A stretch of DNA of 64,000 nt from Paraburkholderia sprentiae WSM5005 (GCF_001865575.2 NZ_CP017561.2:3100001-3164000), one strand, 5' to 3'; counted from the first letter of the stretch, positions 52,447-61,851 are shown. Made by a program: numbers and translations. Notes: generated by a model from the sequence alone, not told the origin.

Positions 52447-53396
52447 GGCGCGATCCGCTCCGCCACGCGCATCACGGCAGAACGGGCGCGCGGGTTGCCG
52501 GCGACTTCGGCGTCGCTCGCGAATACGCGTCCGATGATCTTGAGCGGAGGGCTCGGCAGGTCGACCGCGCGGATCGGCAGACGTCGGTCGACCGCCGGCG
52601 CGCTTGCATGCGCCTGCATGAATCGTTTGACGATACGGTCCTCGAGCGAATGAAAGCTGATGACCACCAGCCGCCCCCCTTGCTCCAACAACGACAACGC
52701 TGCTTCTAGAACGACTTGCAGCTCCGCAAGCTCTTGATTGACGTGAATCCGTATAGCCTGAAAGGTGCGGGTTGCCGGGTCCTTGCCCTTCTCACGGGTT
52801 TTGACGACGTTAGCCACGATTTGGGCAAGCTCGCCCGTGCTGACGAGAGGCCCAAGACGGTCGGACTCTGCCCGGCGAGCAACAAGCGCCTTTGCAATCT
52901 GAAAAGCAAACCGTTCTTCCCCATAATCTCGTATCACCTCCGTCAATTCCTGCACCGTGGCCCGCGCGAGCCAGTCAGCCGCAGACTCGCCGCGCGTCGG
53001 GTCCATCCGCATGTCGAGCGGGCCGTCGGCGCGAAAGCTGAAGCCCCGCTCCGGATCGTCGACTTGCGGCGACGACACGCCCAGATCCAACAACACCCCC
53101 GACACACGCCCTACTCCGCGCTCCGCCATTGCGGCGCGCAGTGAAGCAAAACTCTCGTGCACGATGGCAAAGCGCGGATCGGCGATCTGCTGCGCCGTTG
53201 CGATCGCGAGCGGATCTTTATCGAACGCGATCAGCCGCCCCGCCTCACCGAGCCGTTCCAGCACGAGGCGGCTATGACCCCCACGGCCGAACGTGCCGTC
53301 CACATACGTGCCGTCGGCACGCGTGACCAGCGCATCGACCGCTTCGTTCAACAGCACCGTGCGATGCTGCAATTCGTTTCTCATCGCAGGTGCCAT
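52443..53396 (-). CDS. rsmH: 16S rRNA (cytosine1402-N4)-methyltransferase RsmH
   Basis: 317 aa SAM-dependent methyltransferase that modifies C1402 in 16S rRNA. SAM loop [35 protein letters not shown], and [12 protein letters not shown] are present. Start ATG at 53396; a second ATG at 53384 (MRNELQ) is also possible, and neither has a strong ribosome site. DNA for roughly residues 149-241 (52672-52955) is AT-richer and uses codons such as ATA that are rare in the neighbours; the protein sequence remains intact. Confidence 0.95.
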   Translation of the reverse strand: MAPAMRNELQHRTVLLNEAVDALVTRADGTYVDGTFGRGGHSRLVLERLGEAGRLIAFDKDPLAIATAQQIADPRFAIVHESFASLRAAMAERGVGRVSGVLLDLGVSSPQVDDPERGFSFRADGPLDMRMDPTRGESAADWLARATVQELTEVIRDYGEERFAFQIAKALVARRAESDRLGPLVSTGELAQIVANVVKTREKGKDPATRTFQAIRIHVNQELAELQVVLEAALSLLEQGGRLVVISFHSLEDRIVKRFMQAHASAPAVDRRLPIRAVDLPSPPLKIIGRVFASDAEVAGNPRARSAVMRVAERIAP

Positions 53397-53411
53397 ATAA
53401 ATGAGCCGCGA

Positions 53412-53840
53412 TCAGAACGTGAAGTCTTTCAACGCGTCGGGCATGCCCTCGGCGATCGCCGCCTGTTCCTTCGCGGCGTAAATCTGTGCATCCCAGAGCT
53501 CGAAGTGACGGCCCATGCCGAGCAAGGTCACTTCTTTCTCCAGCGAGCCCGCCGCGCGCAACTCCGGCGACACGAGCACGCGGCCTGCGCCGTCCATATC
53601 CACATCCATTGCATTGCCGAGAAAAATGCGCTTCCACCAGGCTGCGTTCATGGGCAGCTTGTCGACCTTGTCACGGAACATCTCCCATTCGGGGCGCGGG
53701 AAGAGCAACAGGCAGCCGTCCGGGTGCTTGGTGATCGTCACCCGGCCCTCTGCCTGTGTTTGCAGCGCATCCCGATAACGAGAGGGAATCGACATTCTCC
53801 CCTTCGCATCGAGCGTCAGCGCCGACGCCCCTTGGAACAC
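53412..53840 (-). CDS. mraZ: Transcriptional regulator MraZ
   Basis: 142 aa with two SpoVT/AbrB-like beta-barrels carrying [14 protein letters not shown] and [14 protein letters not shown] (the DxxxR motif). MraZ forms a ring and represses its own dcw promoter in E. coli. GTG start at 53840 with GGGGAGA upstream. First gene of the dcw operon, 15 nt before rsmH. Confidence 0.95.
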   Translation of the reverse strand: MFQGASALTLDAKGRMSIPSRYRDALQTQAEGRVTITKHPDGCLLLFPRPEWEMFRDKVDKLPMNAAWWKRIFLGNAMDVDMDGAGRVLVSPELRAAGSLEKEVTLLGMGRHFELWDAQIYAAKEQAAIAEGMPDALKDFTF

Positions 53841-53917
53841 TTCGCTCTCCCCTATTGCGACGCTGTTTGCGCCGCTCGCCCGGTCCGTGAAAATCTACCC
53901 GAAAGTGACGTCGGGAA

Positions 53918-53952
53918 CACACAAAAATACACTTTCTCACACTGTCTCCCAC
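53918..53952 (-). promoter_or_regulatory. Array of four MraZ-type operator repeats
   Basis: On the minus strand, GTGGG-N5-GTGTG-N5-GTGTA-N5-GTGTG. Each unit begins exactly 10 bp from the next (plus-strand units at 53918, 53928, 53938 and 53948). This matches known MraZ sites (repeated GTGGG/TGGGN with 5-nt spacers). The array overlaps and follows the -10 element of the mra promoter. Confidence 0.8.
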
Positions 53953-53979
53953 TTTAGAGTAACGCCAAACACGGGTCAA
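53951..53979 (-). promoter_or_regulatory. Probable mra (dcw) promoter
   Basis: TTGACC (53979-53974), 17-nt spacer, TAAAGT (53956-53951) on the minus strand; expected start near 53944, about 100 nt before mraZ. Confidence 0.68.
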
Positions 53980-54107
53980 GGGAGCGGCCCGCTTTTCGAG
54001 CGGATTTTGTTTGTTAGAACAAGGACTTAGCGCGACTCCTTCACGTCCCGCATAAAACGGAAAACCGTTATAAATGAATGGGCTAGTGCAACTTGTGAAG
54101 GTGATAC

Positions 54108-54245
54108 GTGAAAAGTGCGGGGAAACAGCGCGGATTGAAAGAGATCGTTAAGGACGTCTGGAAGGGGAAAACCAACTTTGCGGGGACGGATGAGGAAGGG
54201 CGCGCGGCGCGCCGTTTCACTTGCGAAAAATGCGTTCAGCGATAG
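54108..54245 (+). CDS. Possible 45-aa small ORF between mraZ and coq7
   Basis: GTG 54108 with GAAGGTG just upstream, 45 codons, TAG at 54243-54245. Peptide is basic at the start (VKSAGKQRGLKEIVKDV) with a CxxC (TCEKC) near the end. TATAAA lies at 54070-54075. No homologue known to me. The rest of 53980-54297 holds no other gene that I can see. Confidence 0.22.
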   Translation: MKSAGKQRGLKEIVKDVWKGKTNFAGTDEEGRAARRFTCEKCVQR

Positions 54246-54297
54246 CGATGGTGAGGCGCGCGGCGCTCCGGTCGGCGAAGCGAAGCGCCAGAAGGGT

Positions 54298-54936
54298 TCA
54301 TATGTAATAAGCGGTGCGCGTCATCACCTTCGACATCGCGCGCATCAATGCGCGCGCCGGAAACGGCAACTCGATGCCACCGGCGTCCATCGCGGCCTTG
54401 CCGTGCCGCGCTTCATCGGCGCGCATCTGCTCGACGATCGCGCGCGATTCGTGGTCAGCCGCGGGCAACTGCTCGAGATGACTGTCGAGATGCTGCTCGA
54501 CCTGACGCTCCGTTTCGGCCATGAAGCCGAGACTCACGCGATCGCCGAGACGTCCCGCGGCGAGACCGAGCGCGAGCGCGCCGGTGTACCACAGCGGGTT
54601 GAGCAGACTCGGACGCGAGTCGAGCGCTTCGAGGCGTTTGGCGGTCCACGCCAGATGATCTTCTTCTTCCGACGCGGCGTGATCGAACATGGCGCGCAAT
54701 GAAGGCGAGTCGGTGGCGAGTTTCTGCGCCTGATAAAGCGCCTGCGCGCACACTTCGCCGACGTGGTTCACCCGCATCAAACCCGCCGCGTGCGCGCGCT
54801 CCGCGGGCGAGAGTTCTGACGCCTCGGCCGTCGCCGCGGAAACCTGCGCAAGCGGCAACGGGCGGCTCATCCGCGCGACTCCCGTTAGTGAGCGTAAACC
54901 CCGATCGAACTCGCCAATCAACTCGTCCAGCAGCAT
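54298..54936 (-). CDS. coq7: Demethoxyubiquinone hydroxylase Coq7
   Basis: 212 aa di-iron monooxygenase of ubiquinone synthesis, hydroxylating the C6 position. Iron-ligand motifs [31 protein letters not shown] and [10 protein letters not shown] follow the ferritin-like pattern (EX..EXXH twice). ATG at 54936. Transcribed alone next to the porin gene. Confidence 0.94.
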   Translation of the reverse strand: MLLDELIGEFDRGLRSLTGVARMSRPLPLAQVSAATAEASELSPAERAHAAGLMRVNHVGEVCAQALYQAQKLATDSPSLRAMFDHAASEEEDHLAWTAKRLEALDSRPSLLNPLWYTGALALGLAAGRLGDRVSLGFMAETERQVEQHLDSHLEQLPAADHESRAIVEQMRADEARHGKAAMDAGGIELPFPARALMRAMSKVMTRTAYYI

Positions 54937-55241
54937 AAAGCACTCCCTGATTCATGAACCGCCGCATGGTCCCGGGAGGTCCGTGCGGCAAGGCCATGCG
55001 ACATGAAAGTCGCTGTCCGACAGGCACGAATCCGCATGAAATGGGCGGTTAATTTCGGATTCTAGACCATGTTGCGTAAACGAAACAGCGGCCGTCCGGA
55101 GCGACTCCTTTTGCTTTGTGGCATGTATGCCTTTTGTTACATTACGTGGCAACTTCTCGCGAAGTTGGACAAGCAAGGCCTTCAGCACTAACTAAATATT
55201 TCGCCTTGTACAAAAGATTCGTATTCCTTGGAGATCATTCG
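54937..55241. other. Porin/coq7 divergent control region
   Basis: 305 nt, no gene. On the plus strand TTGGAC (55165-55170) precedes AT-rich sequence around 55186-55198 and may be a -35; the -10 is not clear. A short inverted repeat AACTTC-TCGC-GAAGTT (55151-55166) overlaps it. The region is AT-rich compared with flanks, as expected for a strongly expressed porin. Confidence 0.45.
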
Positions 55242-56447
55242 ATGAAAAAGTCGCTTCTCGCTCTCGCAGCCTTGGGCGCGTTCGCAGGCGTCGCTCATGC
55301 GCAGAGCAGCGTGACCCTGTACGGCATCGTTGACGTTGGGATCAATATGAACACCAACTCGGGCGGCAGCCATCTGTACAACATGTCCAGCGGCGTCCTG
55401 CAAGGCTCGCGTTTCGGGCTGCGCGGCACGGAAGATCTGGGCGGCGGTCTGAAGGCCCTGTTCGTTTTGGAAAACGGCTTTGACACCACGAATGGCAAGC
55501 TCGGTCAAGGCGGCCTGATGTTCGGCCGTCAGGCCTACGTCGGTTTGTCGAGCAACTTCGGCACGGTCACGCTGGGTCGTCAGTACGATTCCGTCGTCGA
55601 CTACGTGGGTCCGTTCGAAGCGGGTGATCAGTGGGGCGGCTACATCGCCGCTCACCCGGGCGATATCGACAACTTCAACAACGCTTATCGCACCAACAAC
55701 ACGGTCAAGTACACGAGCGCGAACTACGGCGGCCTGACGTTCGGCGGCACGTACAGCTTCGGCGGCCAGGCAGGCAACTTCTCCGGCAACCAGATCTGGT
55801 CGTTGGGTGGTGGCTATAACAACGGTCCGCTGCAGTTGGGCGTGGGCTATTTGAACGCACGTACGCCGGCAGCGTCGGGCGGTCTGTTCAACAACGGCGG
55901 CACGATCGCAGCGAACACGCCAGGCGCCGGTTTCTCGACCGCGAGCCCGGCGGGTTTCGCGGTGTCGAGCCCGGTGTACGCCGGCTTCTCGTCGGCTAAC
56001 ACGTACCAGGTCATCGGCGCAGGCGGTGCATACACGTTCGGCGCGGCAACCGTCGGCCTGACGTATTCGAACGTCCAGTTCGGCAACCTCGGCAAGACGT
56101 TCGCGTCGCCGTTCACTGGCCAGAAGGCAACGTTCAACAACGGCGAAATCAACTTCAAGTATCAGTTGACCCCGGCACTGCTGGTCGGTGCAGCGTATGA
56201 CTACACGCGCGGCACGCAGGTCGAAGGCAACTCGCGTGCTCAGTACCATCAGGGCGCACTGGGCGTGGACTACTTCCTGTCCAAGCGTACCGACGTGTAC
56301 CTGGTCGGCGTGTACCAGCACGCTCTGGGCGACACGGTCAATGCGACAGGCCAGGTGGTCGCGGCAACGGCAGCCATCAACGGCCTGACCGGTTCGACGA
56401 CCAACAACCAGTTCACGGCTCGCGTCGGGATCCGCCACAAGTTCTAA
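55242..56447 (+). CDS. General trimeric porin (OmpC-like, Burkholderia type)
   Basis: 401 aa outer-membrane beta-barrel. Signal peptide MKKSLLALAALGAFAGVAHA with cleavage before QSSVTLYGIVDVG, the standard Gram-negative porin start; the C-terminus ends in Phe (GIRHKF), the BAM signal. ATG at 55242 with GGAG 8 nt upstream. Codon use is more biased and more AT-tolerant (many AAC/GGC, few rare codons) than neighbours, consistent with high expression. Diffusion channel of unknown selectivity. Confidence 0.95.
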   Translation: MKKSLLALAALGAFAGVAHAQSSVTLYGIVDVGINMNTNSGGSHLYNMSSGVLQGSRFGLRGTEDLGGGLKALFVLENGFDTTNGKLGQGGLMFGRQAYVGLSSNFGTVTLGRQYDSVVDYVGPFEAGDQWGGYIAAHPGDIDNFNNAYRTNNTVKYTSANYGGLTFGGTYSFGGQAGNFSGNQIWSLGGGYNNGPLQLGVGYLNARTPAASGGLFNNGGTIAANTPGAGFSTASPAGFAVSSPVYAGFSSANTYQVIGAGGAYTFGAATVGLTYSNVQFGNLGKTFASPFTGQKATFNNGEINFKYQLTPALLVGAAYDYTRGTQVEGNSRAQYHQGALGVDYFLSKRTDVYLVGVYQHALGDTVNATGQVVAATAAINGLTGSTTNNQFTARVGIRHKF

Positions 56448-56473
56448 TAAGTCGTAAAAACGCAGTTTGTCTC

Positions 56474-56498
56474 AAGGCGCCTTCGGGCGCCTTTTTTT
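56474..56498 (+). terminator. Porin terminator
   Basis: AAGGCGCC-TTCG-GGCGCCTT (56474-56493) with a UUCG-type tetraloop, followed by five more T. Confidence 0.92.
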
Positions 56499-56522
56499 AT
56501 GCGCGGGGTTTAGGGGGGCAAC

Positions 56523-56558
56523 AAAAAAGCCCAGCGCACTTGCGTGCGCCGGGCTTTT
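56523..56558 (-). terminator. Terminator of the acyl-CoA ligase gene
   Basis: Stem of GCCC plus GCGCAC and complement (56528-56554, one internal mismatch) flanked by A-run and T-run; it lies 13 nt after the minus-strand stop and could also act on the plus strand. Confidence 0.8.
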
Positions 56559-56570
56559 CATTTTTCTCGC

Positions 56571-58244
56571 TCAAGCCCTGCCGTCGCGCAGTTCGCGGCG
56601 CAGGATCTTGCCGACATTGCTTTTCGGCAGCTCGGTGCGGAATTCGACGACCTTGGGCCGCTTGTAGCCGGTCAGCTGCGTTTTGCAGTACGCGAAGATC
56701 TGTTCGTCGGTCAGCGACGGATCCTTCTTCACGACGAATAGCTTCACTGCCTCGCCCGAATGCTGATCAGGCACCCCAACCGCCGCGACCTCGAATACGC
56801 CCGGCAGCTTGGCGACGACGTCCTCGACTTCATTCGGATACACGTTGAAGCCGGACACCAGAATCATGTCCTTCTTGCGATCGACGATCTTCACGAAGCC
56901 GTCCGCGCTCATGATGCCGACGTCGCCGGATTTGAAGAAGCCGTCTGCCGTCATCACCTTGGCGGTCTCGTCGGGCCGGTTCCAGTAGCCCGCCATCACC
57001 TGAGGGCCGCGAATGCAGATCTCGCCGGGCTGGCCGGGCGGCATTTCGTTGCCTTCGTCGTCGCGGATCGAGACTTCGGTCGACGGCAGCGGCAGGCCGA
57101 TCGTGCCGTTGTATTCGGTGGCGGTGACGGGATTGCAGGTCACGCACGGCGAGGTTTCCGACAGCCCGTAGCCCTCGACGATCGGCGTGCGCGTCAGCTC
57201 GAACCAGCGCTTCGCGACCGCCTCCTGGACCGCCATGCCGCCGCCGTTCGCGGTCAGCAGCTTCGAGAAGTCGAGCTTGCGGAACTCGGGGCTGTTCAAC
57301 ATCGCGTTGTAGAGCGTGTTGACCGCGGGGATCGTCGTGATCGCGTAACCCTCGAGCGACTTGATCATGCCGGCGATATCGCGCGGATTCGGAATCAGCA
57401 CGCCGAGACCGCCGGTGCGGATCGTCAGCAACCCGCACACGGTCAGCGCGAACACGTGATACAGCGGCAGCGCGACGACCGTGATGAACTGATCGATATC
57501 CGCGCGGTGTGCGCGCACCGGATTGAGCCAGACCTCCGATTGCAACACGTTCGCGATCAGATTCCGGTGCAGCAGCGTCGCGCCCTTGGCCACGCCGGTG
57601 GTGCCGCCTGTGTATTGGAGGAACGCGATGTCGTCGGGCCCCTGCCGGACCGGCTGGAACGTCAGACTAGCGCCCTCCGAGACCGCGTCGTTGAACCTGA
57701 CGTGCCCGGGCAGACTCCACGCCGGCACCATTTTCTTTACCTTGCGCACGACGAAGTTCACGAGCGGGCCCTTGACACCCATCAGGTCGCCCATTGCCGC
57801 GACGACCACATGCTTGACCGGCGTATCGCGCACGATTGCCTGCAAGGTACCCGCGAAGTTCTCGAGCACGATGATCGCTTCGGTGCCGCTGTCCTTCAGT
57901 TGATGTTCGAGCTCGCGCGGCGTGTACAGCGGATTGACATTCACGACCACATAGCCCGCGCGCAGAATCGCGGCGATCGCGACCGGATACTGCAGTACGT
58001 TCGGCATCATGATCGCGACACGCGCGCCGCGCGCAAGCCCCTTCGACTGCAGCCACGCCGCGAGATTGCGCGAAAGCTCGTCGAGTTCTCCGTAGCTGAT
58101 CTGCTTGCCCATGCACACGAACGCCGGCTTCGCGCGGTGATCGCGAAAGGCTTCCTCGAGCAACTCGGCCACCGACGAATAGCGCGTCGGGTCGATCTCT
58201 GCGGGAACGCCGTGTGGGTAAGATTTCAGCCAGATTTTCTCCAT
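56571..58244 (-). CDS. fadD: Long-chain-fatty-acid--CoA ligase
   Basis: 557 aa ANL-superfamily enzyme activating long-chain fatty acids as acyl-AMP then acyl-CoA. AMP-binding motif YTGGTTGVAKGATLLH (about 210-225), YGLSETSP, SGDVGIMSADGFVKIVDRKKDMI, and catalytic Lys near the end (GKILRRELRDG). ATG at 58244 with AGGAGA upstream. Name fadD is by similarity; chain-length preference is unknown. Confidence 0.93.
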   Translation of the reverse strand: MEKIWLKSYPHGVPAEIDPTRYSSVAELLEEAFRDHRAKPAFVCMGKQISYGELDELSRNLAAWLQSKGLARGARVAIMMPNVLQYPVAIAAILRAGYVVVNVNPLYTPRELEHQLKDSGTEAIIVLENFAGTLQAIVRDTPVKHVVVAAMGDLMGVKGPLVNFVVRKVKKMVPAWSLPGHVRFNDAVSEGASLTFQPVRQGPDDIAFLQYTGGTTGVAKGATLLHRNLIANVLQSEVWLNPVRAHRADIDQFITVVALPLYHVFALTVCGLLTIRTGGLGVLIPNPRDIAGMIKSLEGYAITTIPAVNTLYNAMLNSPEFRKLDFSKLLTANGGGMAVQEAVAKRWFELTRTPIVEGYGLSETSPCVTCNPVTATEYNGTIGLPLPSTEVSIRDDEGNEMPPGQPGEICIRGPQVMAGYWNRPDETAKVMTADGFFKSGDVGIMSADGFVKIVDRKKDMILVSGFNVYPNEVEDVVAKLPGVFEVAAVGVPDQHSGEAVKLFVVKKDPSLTDEQIFAYCKTQLTGYKRPKVVEFRTELPKSNVGKILRRELRDGRA

Positions 58245-58390
58245 GCAGCGTCTCCTGAATTATTTCGAATGGTCGTGCTAAAAACGCATCGTAGCATGGG
58301 CATATTGCGGCCAATGGCCAGAGCGATGAGGTTAGACGGCAGCCTCGAACTCGTCATGCCGTGCGCCAGCTTTAAGATGCGGCGTGGGTT

Positions 58391-60469
58391 TCAGGCCCGC
58401 TCGACTTCGACGAGACAGTCGTAAAACGTCGCCGATCCGCCGAGATCGGTCAGCGCCTGGCTCGTCAGCTGGTTGGCGTTGCGGCCGTCCGGCGCGAGCT
58501 TCTTCCACCAGATCGACAACCCAACGACCAGGCCTTCGCGTGCCCGGTCGGTCACGCGGGCGCGCGCCTGCATCGAGCCGCGGTCGTTGAAGATGCGCAC
58601 CTGATCGCCGTCACCGATGCCGCGCGCGTGCGCGTCGGCCGGATGGATGTCCAGATGCGGCTCGCCTTCCGTCGCGCGCAGACTCTCGATGTTCACGAAG
58701 GTGCTGTTCAGGAAGTTGCGCGCGGGCGGCGAAATCATCGCGAGCGGATAGCGGGCCGCCAGTTCGGGCGCGCCATCGGCCGATTCGTACGGCGGCAGGT
58801 AGTCTGGCAGCGGGTCGAGGCCCTGCTGTGCCAGGCGCTCGCTATAGAACTCGCACTTGCCGGACGGCGTGCGGAAACCGCCGTCGGCAAGCGGCGCGTC
58901 TGGCAGGTCGAGACGGGCCCAACCGGCTTGTTTCAGCGCCGGCCAGTCGACGCCTTCCAGCGTCTTGTCGTCCCAACGAAATGCAGCTTGCGCGACGGCT
59001 TCGTCGCTATCGAAGAGCGCCGGTTCCGTCAGGCCCATCGCGCGCGCGAGGCCGCGGAAGATCTCGGTATTCGGGCGTGCGTCGCCGAACGGCGCAATCG
59101 CGGGCAGGTTGACCATCACGTGCGTGTGGCCGTATGACTTGTGCACGTCGAGATGCTCGAGCTGCGTCGTGGCGGGCAGCAGAAGGTCCGCAAAGTCCGC
59201 GGTGTCGGTCTGGAAATGCTCGAGCACGATCGTGAACAGATCCTCGCGCGCAAAGCCGGCCGCGACACGTTCGGAGTCCGGTGCGACCGCGACCGGATTC
59301 GAGTTGTAGACGACGATCGCCTCGACCTTGGGGCCAAACGTGGCGTCGCCCGGATGCAGCAACGCGTCGCCGATCGCATTCATATTGATGACGCGGGTCT
59401 GCTTCGACGGCCAGCCCGGCATCAGGTCAGGACGCTGCAACGCATGCGAGTCGACCGGCGCCCAGCCGCTCGACGACAACAGCGCCCCGCCCGCGCGCTC
59501 GCGCCATGCGCCCGTCAGCGATGGCAGGCATGCGATCGCGCGCACCGCATTGCCGCCGCCGCGCACCCGCTGCAGACCGTAGTTCAGGCGGATCGCGGCT
59601 TTCTTCGTGCTGGCGTAAAGTCGCGCAAGGTCGGCGATTTCGTCTTCTGCAACCCCACAAATTTGACTAACGCGCGACAGCGGATAGCTGAGCGCGCGTA
59701 CCTTCAAGTCGGCGAAGCCCAGCGTATGCGCCGCGATGTATTCATGGTCGAGCAGATCCTCGGTGATCAGCACGTTCATGATGCCGAGCGCGAGAGCCCC
59801 GTCGGTGCCGGGCTTGAGCGCAAGGTGTTGATGGCATTTCTCCGCGGTCAGCGAACGATATGGATCGATTGCGATCAGCCGCGCTCCGCGACGCTTGGCT
59901 TCCTGCGCGCGCGTCCAGAAATGCAGATTCGATGCGATCGGGTTGGCTCCCCAGATCAGGATCACCTCGCTCTCGGCGAAAAACTCGGTGTGCATACCGA
60001 TGCCGGCGCCGTATGTGTATTTGAGGCCCGCAGCGCCGGCGGCCGCGCAAATGGTGCGATCCAGTTGCGATGCGCCGAGCTTGTGGAAGAAGCGTTGCGC
60101 GATGCTGTCGCCCTGCACCAGGCCCATCGTGCCCGCGTAGCTGTAGGGCAGAATCGCTTGCGGCGCGCGATGGGCGATTTCGCCGAGGCGGCCCGCGGCA
60201 AGATCGAACGCTTCGTCCCAACTGATCGGTTCGAAGCGGCCCTCGCCTTTGCGACCGACGCGCTTCATCGGCGTCGTCAATCGGTTTGGATGGTACACAC
60301 GCTCCGCGTAGCGGCTGACCTTCGTGCACAACACGCCCTGAGTCGGTGGATGGTCGGGATCCCCGACCACCTTGATCGCCCGTCCGTTGTCGACGGTCAC
60401 GCGCATCGCGCAGGTGTCTGGGCAATCGTGCGGGCACACGGCACGCACGAATTCGGTCGGAACGTTCAT
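58391..60469 (-). CDS. Molybdopterin oxidoreductase family protein
   Basis: 692 aa. N-terminal [4Fe-4S] motif CPHDCPDTC...GVLC, then molybdopterin-binding domains (IWGANPIASNLHFW; IDPYRSLTAEKC; YNSNPVAV) and a C-terminal dinucleotide-binding barrel (LDIHPADAHARGIGDGDQV). It belongs to the DMSO reductase/formate dehydrogenase/nitrate reductase superfamily. It starts at the iron-sulfur motif with no Tat signal, so it is probably cytoplasmic. No partner subunit lies nearby, and the substrate is unknown. Confidence 0.9.
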   Translation of the reverse strand: MNVPTEFVRAVCPHDCPDTCAMRVTVDNGRAIKVVGDPDHPPTQGVLCTKVSRYAERVYHPNRLTTPMKRVGRKGEGRFEPISWDEAFDLAAGRLGEIAHRAPQAILPYSYAGTMGLVQGDSIAQRFFHKLGASQLDRTICAAAGAAGLKYTYGAGIGMHTEFFAESEVILIWGANPIASNLHFWTRAQEAKRRGARLIAIDPYRSLTAEKCHQHLALKPGTDGALALGIMNVLITEDLLDHEYIAAHTLGFADLKVRALSYPLSRVSQICGVAEDEIADLARLYASTKKAAIRLNYGLQRVRGGGNAVRAIACLPSLTGAWRERAGGALLSSSGWAPVDSHALQRPDLMPGWPSKQTRVINMNAIGDALLHPGDATFGPKVEAIVVYNSNPVAVAPDSERVAAGFAREDLFTIVLEHFQTDTADFADLLLPATTQLEHLDVHKSYGHTHVMVNLPAIAPFGDARPNTEIFRGLARAMGLTEPALFDSDEAVAQAAFRWDDKTLEGVDWPALKQAGWARLDLPDAPLADGGFRTPSGKCEFYSERLAQQGLDPLPDYLPPYESADGAPELAARYPLAMISPPARNFLNSTFVNIESLRATEGEPHLDIHPADAHARGIGDGDQVRIFNDRGSMQARARVTDRAREGLVVGLSIWWKKLAPDGRNANQLTSQALTDLGGSATFYDCLVEVERA

Positions 60470-60654
60470 GGGCGATTTGTCCTGGCGAGCAGTCAGCGGT
60501 CGGGAAATGGAATTTTATTACGTCAATAGACGGCCGACCTGGATGGTGCCGCCAACAATGCCTTCGGCGTAGAATGAATTATCCGAAGTGCCCGGGCCAA
60601 TCTGGTCCACAGCGATCTCACGCTAGCCAAGCACCACCGCCTAATCATTCCATC

Positions 60655-61851
60655 ATGAAACTCATCCCCGAAATTCAGGCCGCTCGCGGCGAAATGCAAA
60701 CCCTTCGACGAACCATCCATGCCCATCCGGAGCTGCGCTACGAAGAGACGGCGACTGCCGATCTCGTGGCGCGTTCGCTCGAGTCCTGGGGCATCGAAAC
60801 TCATCGTGGTTTGGGTAAAACCGGCGTGGTCGGCGTATTGAAACGCGGCAACGGGTCGCGCGCGATTGGTCTGCGCGCCGACATGGATGCGCTGCCGATC
60901 CAGGAACTCAACAGCTTCGATCATCGCTCGACAAACGTCGGCAAGATGCACGCGTGCGGCCATGACGGACATACGGCGATGCTGCTCGGCGCCGCGCACT
61001 ATCTGGCCAAACATGGTGATTTCGACGGCACGATCGTGTTCATTTTCCAGCCGGCCGAGGAAGGTGGCGCCGGCGCGAAGGCGATGATGGACGACGGCTT
61101 GTTCACCAGATTCCCCGTCGACGCCGTATTCGGCATTCACAACTGGCCGGGCATGCCGGCGGGCCACTTCGGTGTGACTGAAGGTCCGATTATGGCGTCG
61201 AGCAATGAATTTCGCATCGAAATCAAGGGCGTCGGCTCGCATGCGGCGCTGCCGCACAATGGCCGCGATCCGGTCTTTACGGCAGTGCAAATTGCTAGCG
61301 GGCTGCAAAGCATCATCACGCGAAACAAAAAGCCGCTGGATACCGCGGTGTTGTCGATTACGCAGATCCATGCCGGCGATGCGGTCAACATCGTGCCGGA
61401 TGACGCATGGATCGCTGGGACCGTGCGGACCTTCACTGTCGAAACGCTAGACCTGATCGAGTCACGCATGCGCAAGATCGCGCAGAGCACAGCCGACGCA
61501 TACGATTGCTCCGTCCAGATTCACTTCCATCGGAACTATCCGCCGACGATCAATAGCAGCGAGGAAGCGCGTTTTGCGGCGTCGGTCATGAAAGAGGTGG
61601 TGGGCGCGGAAAATGTCGATGACGCAGTTGAACCGACCATGGGTGCCGAGGATTTTTCGTTCATGCTGCTGGCGAAACCCGGTTGCTATGCGTTCCTGGG
61701 CAACGGCGATGGTGGCCACCGCGAAGCCGGCCACGGCGCGGGCCCGTGCATGCTGCACAACGCGAGTTATGACTTCAACGACGAGCTCTTGCCAGTGGGG
61801 TCGACGTATTGGGTTCGGCTGGCGCAGAAGTTTCTGGCGCAGACGAAGTAG
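60655..61851 (+). CDS. M20-family amidohydrolase (hippurate hydrolase-like)
   Basis: 398 aa metallo-amidohydrolase cutting N-acyl amino acids. The metal motifs ADMDALP, MHACGHDGH and FQPAEEGGAGA, and GVGSHAALPH in the lid domain, are conserved; HNA (MLHNASYDFND) near the end completes the site. ATG 60655 has only a poor ribosome site. Divergent from the molybdopterin gene. The nearest named relatives are hippurate hydrolase and N-acyl-L-amino acid amidohydrolases. Confidence 0.92.
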   Translation: MKLIPEIQAARGEMQTLRRTIHAHPELRYEETATADLVARSLESWGIETHRGLGKTGVVGVLKRGNGSRAIGLRADMDALPIQELNSFDHRSTNVGKMHACGHDGHTAMLLGAAHYLAKHGDFDGTIVFIFQPAEEGGAGAKAMMDDGLFTRFPVDAVFGIHNWPGMPAGHFGVTEGPIMASSNEFRIEIKGVGSHAALPHNGRDPVFTAVQIASGLQSIITRNKKPLDTAVLSITQIHAGDAVNIVPDDAWIAGTVRTFTVETLDLIESRMRKIAQSTADAYDCSVQIHFHRNYPPTINSSEEARFAASVMKEVVGAENVDDAVEPTMGAEDFSFMLLAKPGCYAFLGNGDGGHREAGHGAGPCMLHNASYDFNDELLPVGSTYWVRLAQKFLAQTK

